Source: Polyangiaceae bacterium
Lineage (GTDB): Bacteria; Myxococcota_A; Polyangia; Polyangiales; Polyangiaceae
Length of the DNA: 8,060 nucleotides
Assembly (NCBI GenBank): GCA_022447485.1
Contig: JAKVCH010000124.1
Coordinates: forward strand, 1-8,060
Reading direction: 5' to 3'
Shown: positions 5,868 to 8,060 of the stretch, in pieces
Layout: each line of letters opens with the position of its first letter
How positions within the stretch are numbered: position 1 is the stretch's first letter
Position numbers and translations under genes: made by a program
Notes under the pieces: model-generated
What the model was told of the DNA's origin: nothing
Database searches by the model: none
What the model saw: only the letters and a program-made list of their open reading frames with translations

Positions 5868-7424
5868 ATGACTTCCTTGTATTTATTCCGTCAGCTCTTA
5901 TTGCTCCTCTGCGTCGCTCTCGGTGTGCTCTTACAAACAAGCGTCGCCGAAGCACAAGCGAATTTTGATGGGAGGCTATTGGGAGCCCGTACTTCGATGA
6001 TGGGTGGAGCCGGAGCGGCCTTGGGCTCTGATCAGTCCACGGCTTTTATTAATCCCGCCGGATTGACGCGCATCCCGGGACAAAAATTTGCTTTTTCTAC
6101 CTTTGTCGCCACTTTGAACATCAGAACGATACCTGATTTTTACGACCCAACCGGTAGCTTGAATTTGAGTCAGTCATCGGCTTTGGATGCCGATATACGG
6201 GTGATTCCCAATTCGTTTTGTTTATTCCTCGACGGCCCGGTCAAAGACCATTTCAGTGGTCGGAGCCGCCACAAGTTTGCCGCTTGCGGTGCCGATACCG
6301 AGTACGATTCATTTTTCGCGGCAAAGAATTCTACCGCGAAGACTTCAGACGGCATTGCCGCCGCGCAATCAGATTTTTCGGGCATTATATTTCGGCGTAC
6401 ATCAATGGCTCTAACTTGGGGCATGCAAGTGACTCCCAAAATGAGCGTAGGCACGAACTTAAGGGTCGACTTTACTAGTCTACGCGATGAAACTTCGACG
6501 TCTGCTTACACCGAAGACGGCGGGGTTGGTAATCTGGCGGTCGCTGATGTCAACCGAAGCAGCTATTCTTGGGATACGTCCGTCACTGTCGGTATCACCT
6601 ACGAGCTGTCCAAGGCTGTGACCTTAGGGGCGGCTTTGAGCACGCCCTCCCAGCATATCTATGGCTATCATGTAGCGAATTCTACCTTGTCCTTCAGCGC
6701 TGGGGGCGAGGCTGGAATGGTGCAAGATAATGGAGACTTTCGCTATAACTTGCCAACAAGTGTACGGCTGGCATTAGCATTTGCTTGGCCCACATTTACT
6801 TTTGAAGTTGATGCGGCCTTCTACGGTGGCCAGAAGCAGTTAGCGGTCGCTGAGTTTGACCGGCAGGTGACGGGTTTTCGAGACGTCACCTTACTCGCTC
6901 AAGAGGGGGGGCGAGCGCAGCTGGTTGAGAGAGGGGTACCTGTGACAAACCTTTTCGCCGGGTTTGAAAAGTTTATTGATTCTAATTTTTCCTTTATGGC
7001 TGGCGCCCAGACCGCCTTCTCCGGCTTGGTAAAAAGGCAAGAGACCCTTTTGGATGATGCTCTTTTCCGGCAAAGAAAAAACGCGGTCTATGCTTCTGCG
7101 GGCGTGATGTCCTACGGTAGCGCTGGCTCTCTCTTGCTCGGTTTGCGATCTCATTATGGATGGGGAACCATGTTGAGCACGGATGTTTTTTCAACTAATG
7201 CCAAGCTAAAACCATTATCACAAAGAGAGTTTTCTCTTTCTTTGGTCGTTAGTGGACAAATCAACTTCCGTGCCGTCCGAGATACAGCTTTACGGGCTGT
7301 TCGGCCGCTGTCTGCGATTCCCGATGCCTTAGGCGACCCCGCAGGATCGGATGCTACCGACCCGAAGAATCCTTACGATACTAGCGGTGGCCCTGACTCG
7401 GCAGTTTGGAAGTTACGTCGATGA
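5868..7424 (+). CDS. OmpP1/FadL-family outer membrane transport protein
   Basis: This is a predicted outer-membrane beta-barrel of the FadL family, whose members pass fatty acids or other hydrophobic compounds across the outer membrane. From the ATG at 5868 it has 518 residues. A signal peptide is clear: one Arg (R8), a Leu-rich core, and a cleavage site near AEAQA-NF (after residue 29 or 31). The mature N-terminus carries the family hallmark, GARTSMMGGAGAALGSDQ then AFINPAGL (39-66), the hatch-type segment. Alternating strand-like sequence follows to FSLSLVVSGQINF, ending at F467. Two cysteines, C118 and C140, bracket a probable loop and could form a disulfide. Unlike typical FadL proteins, the chain continues 51 residues past that terminal-strand-like Phe in a Pro/Asp/Gly-rich tail. 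The GTG at 5817 is rejected as start because it would bury the signal peptide. GAGAAG (5853-5858) and GGGA lie before the ATG. The stop overlaps the next gene as ATGA. Confidence 0.88.
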   Translation: MTSLYLFRQLLLLLCVALGVLLQTSVAEAQANFDGRLLGARTSMMGGAGAALGSDQSTAFINPAGLTRIPGQKFAFSTFVATLNIRTIPDFYDPTGSLNLSQSSALDADIRVIPNSFCLFLDGPVKDHFSGRSRHKFAACGADTEYDSFFAAKNSTAKTSDGIAAAQSDFSGIIFRRTSMALTWGMQVTPKMSVGTNLRVDFTSLRDETSTSAYTEDGGVGNLAVADVNRSSYSWDTSVTVGITYELSKAVTLGAALSTPSQHIYGYHVANSTLSFSAGGEAGMVQDNGDFRYNLPTSVRLALAFAWPTFTFEVDAAFYGGQKQLAVAEFDRQVTGFRDVTLLAQEGGRAQLVERGVPVTNLFAGFEKFIDSNFSFMAGAQTAFSGLVKRQETLLDDALFRQRKNAVYASAGVMSYGSAGSLLLGLRSHYGWGTMLSTDVFSTNAKLKPLSQREFSLSLVVSGQINFRAVRDTALRAVRPLSAIPDALGDPAGSDATDPKNPYDTSGGPDSAVWKLRR

Positions 7425-8060
7425 GCAACGGCTCGAAAAGATGCCGTTTCTTACGGCGATTCGCCCTGAGTTTGAGCGCTGTGCTGATGGTGCAGGAGCC
7501 ATGCATTGCTCAGGCAGAGGAGGGAGATGCGATAACTTCCTCGACGGAGACTCAGAATCAGAGTGCAGCAGCGGCGACGATTGACTTAGAGAAGGACCCT
7601 TCCAGGGAAGGAAGTGATTTTCCTGAAGGGGAGTTTTCACAAGAGAATGACGTCGAGTCTCGACGCATGAGGACAACCCTGAGAGCGCCGTGTCGTCGCG
7701 TTTGCCAGCAAAGCGAGTCTTGTGTGGATGGTCGCTGTATAGAACTATGTCGTCCTGGCCGTCGAACGGGATCTCATTGTACACCCTCGGGTACCTGCGA
7801 ATTAAATGCTGCCGAACGAGACACCGTCGAGACCGAAGGTGAGCAAATGATGCGTCGGGGCAGTGCTTCCCGTAACTCAAAGAAAGCACTCCTCCTCGAC
7901 ATGGGGGGGATTATCGGATTTGGTGCCAGCTTCGGAATGGAGTTTGGGGCGCAAAAGAATTCCTTTCTCGTCCGACTCGTGCCGATGAATACTGGTATTT
8001 TGAGTCATGAATTACTGCCGCGAACCGAGTTAGAATCTTTTGATTGGGGCTTTGGCGTCG
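7421..8060 (+). CDS. Secreted Cys-rich protein with barrel-like domain, 3' end off window
   Basis: The frame opened by the ATG at 7421 has no stop through the right edge (213 codons). The ATG overlaps the FadL-family stop as ATGA, and GGAAG (7408-7412) lies 8 bases before it, so translation is probably coupled. Residues 1-32 form a signal peptide: basic KRCRFLRR, hydrophobic FALSLSAVLMV, cleavage near IAQA-EE. Residues 33-85 are an acidic, Ser/Gln/Glu-rich linker. Residues 91-126 hold seven cysteines (91, 95, 101, 106, 110, 120, 126) in SCVDGRCIELC-like spacing, resembling the disulfide-rich repeats of myxobacterial secreted proteins. From about 164 (LLLDMGGIIGFGASFGMEFG, then FLVRLVPMNTGIL) the alternating Gly/aromatic pattern looks like the start of an outer-membrane beta-barrel. 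I do not recognise a named family. Its place after the channel suggests joint work at the outer membrane, which is an inference. Confidence 0.82.
   Translation, partial: MSNGSKRCRFLRRFALSLSAVLMVQEPCIAQAEEGDAITSSTETQNQSAAAATIDLEKDPSREGSDFPEGEFSQENDVESRRMRTTLRAPCRRVCQQSESCVDGRCIELCRPGRRTGSHCTPSGTCELNAAERDTVETEGEQMMRRGSASRNSKKALLLDMGGIIGFGASFGMEFGAQKNSFLVRLVPMNTGILSHELLPRTELESFDWGFGV

Noticed and set aside
7413..7889. Minus-strand open frame of 158 codons near the right end
   Set aside because: It is antisense to the Cys-rich secreted protein, which has a signal peptide, ribosome site and ATGA coupling; the antisense frame has none.

Overview
The window looks like chromosomal DNA from a Gram-negative, envelope-rich bacterium, most plausibly from the Myxococcota or a related former-deltaproteobacterial group. 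This placement is an inference from gene content: a eukaryote-like alkyl-DHAP synthase, a FadL/OmpP1 outer-membrane protein, a lipoprotein signal, and a secreted protein with the dense cysteine pattern often seen in that group. Base composition looks moderate. I see no mobile element, CRISPR array, tRNA or rRNA.

Layout. Positions 2-892 (+) hold the C-terminal half of alkyldihydroxyacetonephosphate synthase, cut by the left edge. A perfect 17-bp hairpin at 939-976 serves as a shared terminator with a convergent membrane fatty-acid desaturase (1009-1971, -). Upstream of the desaturase on the same strand, after a 187-bp gap, is a multi-domain metal-binding protein (2159-3313, -) that joins an HEXXH domain, a four-cysteine module and a YkgJ-type cysteine cluster. 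It is divergent from a 2-Cys peroxiredoxin (3447-4052, +). A small putative lipoprotein (4260-4523, +) and a DusC-like tRNA-dihydrouridine synthase (4593-5702, +) follow. The window ends with a FadL-family outer-membrane protein (5868-7424, +) whose stop codon overlaps, as ATGA, the start of a secreted cysteine-rich protein with barrel-like sequence (7421 to the right edge, +).

How the genes may work together. The left end concerns membrane lipids: ether-lipid synthesis and acyl-chain desaturation, in two transcription units facing each other. The middle concerns redox and metal handling (peroxiredoxin and Cys/His-rich fusion), followed by tRNA modification. The right end is an outer-membrane unit in which a FadL-like channel is probably translationally coupled to the cysteine-rich protein. 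These links rest on adjacency and are inferences. The two least ordinary items are the HEXXH/4-Cys/YkgJ fusion and the coupled FadL plus Cys-rich pair.
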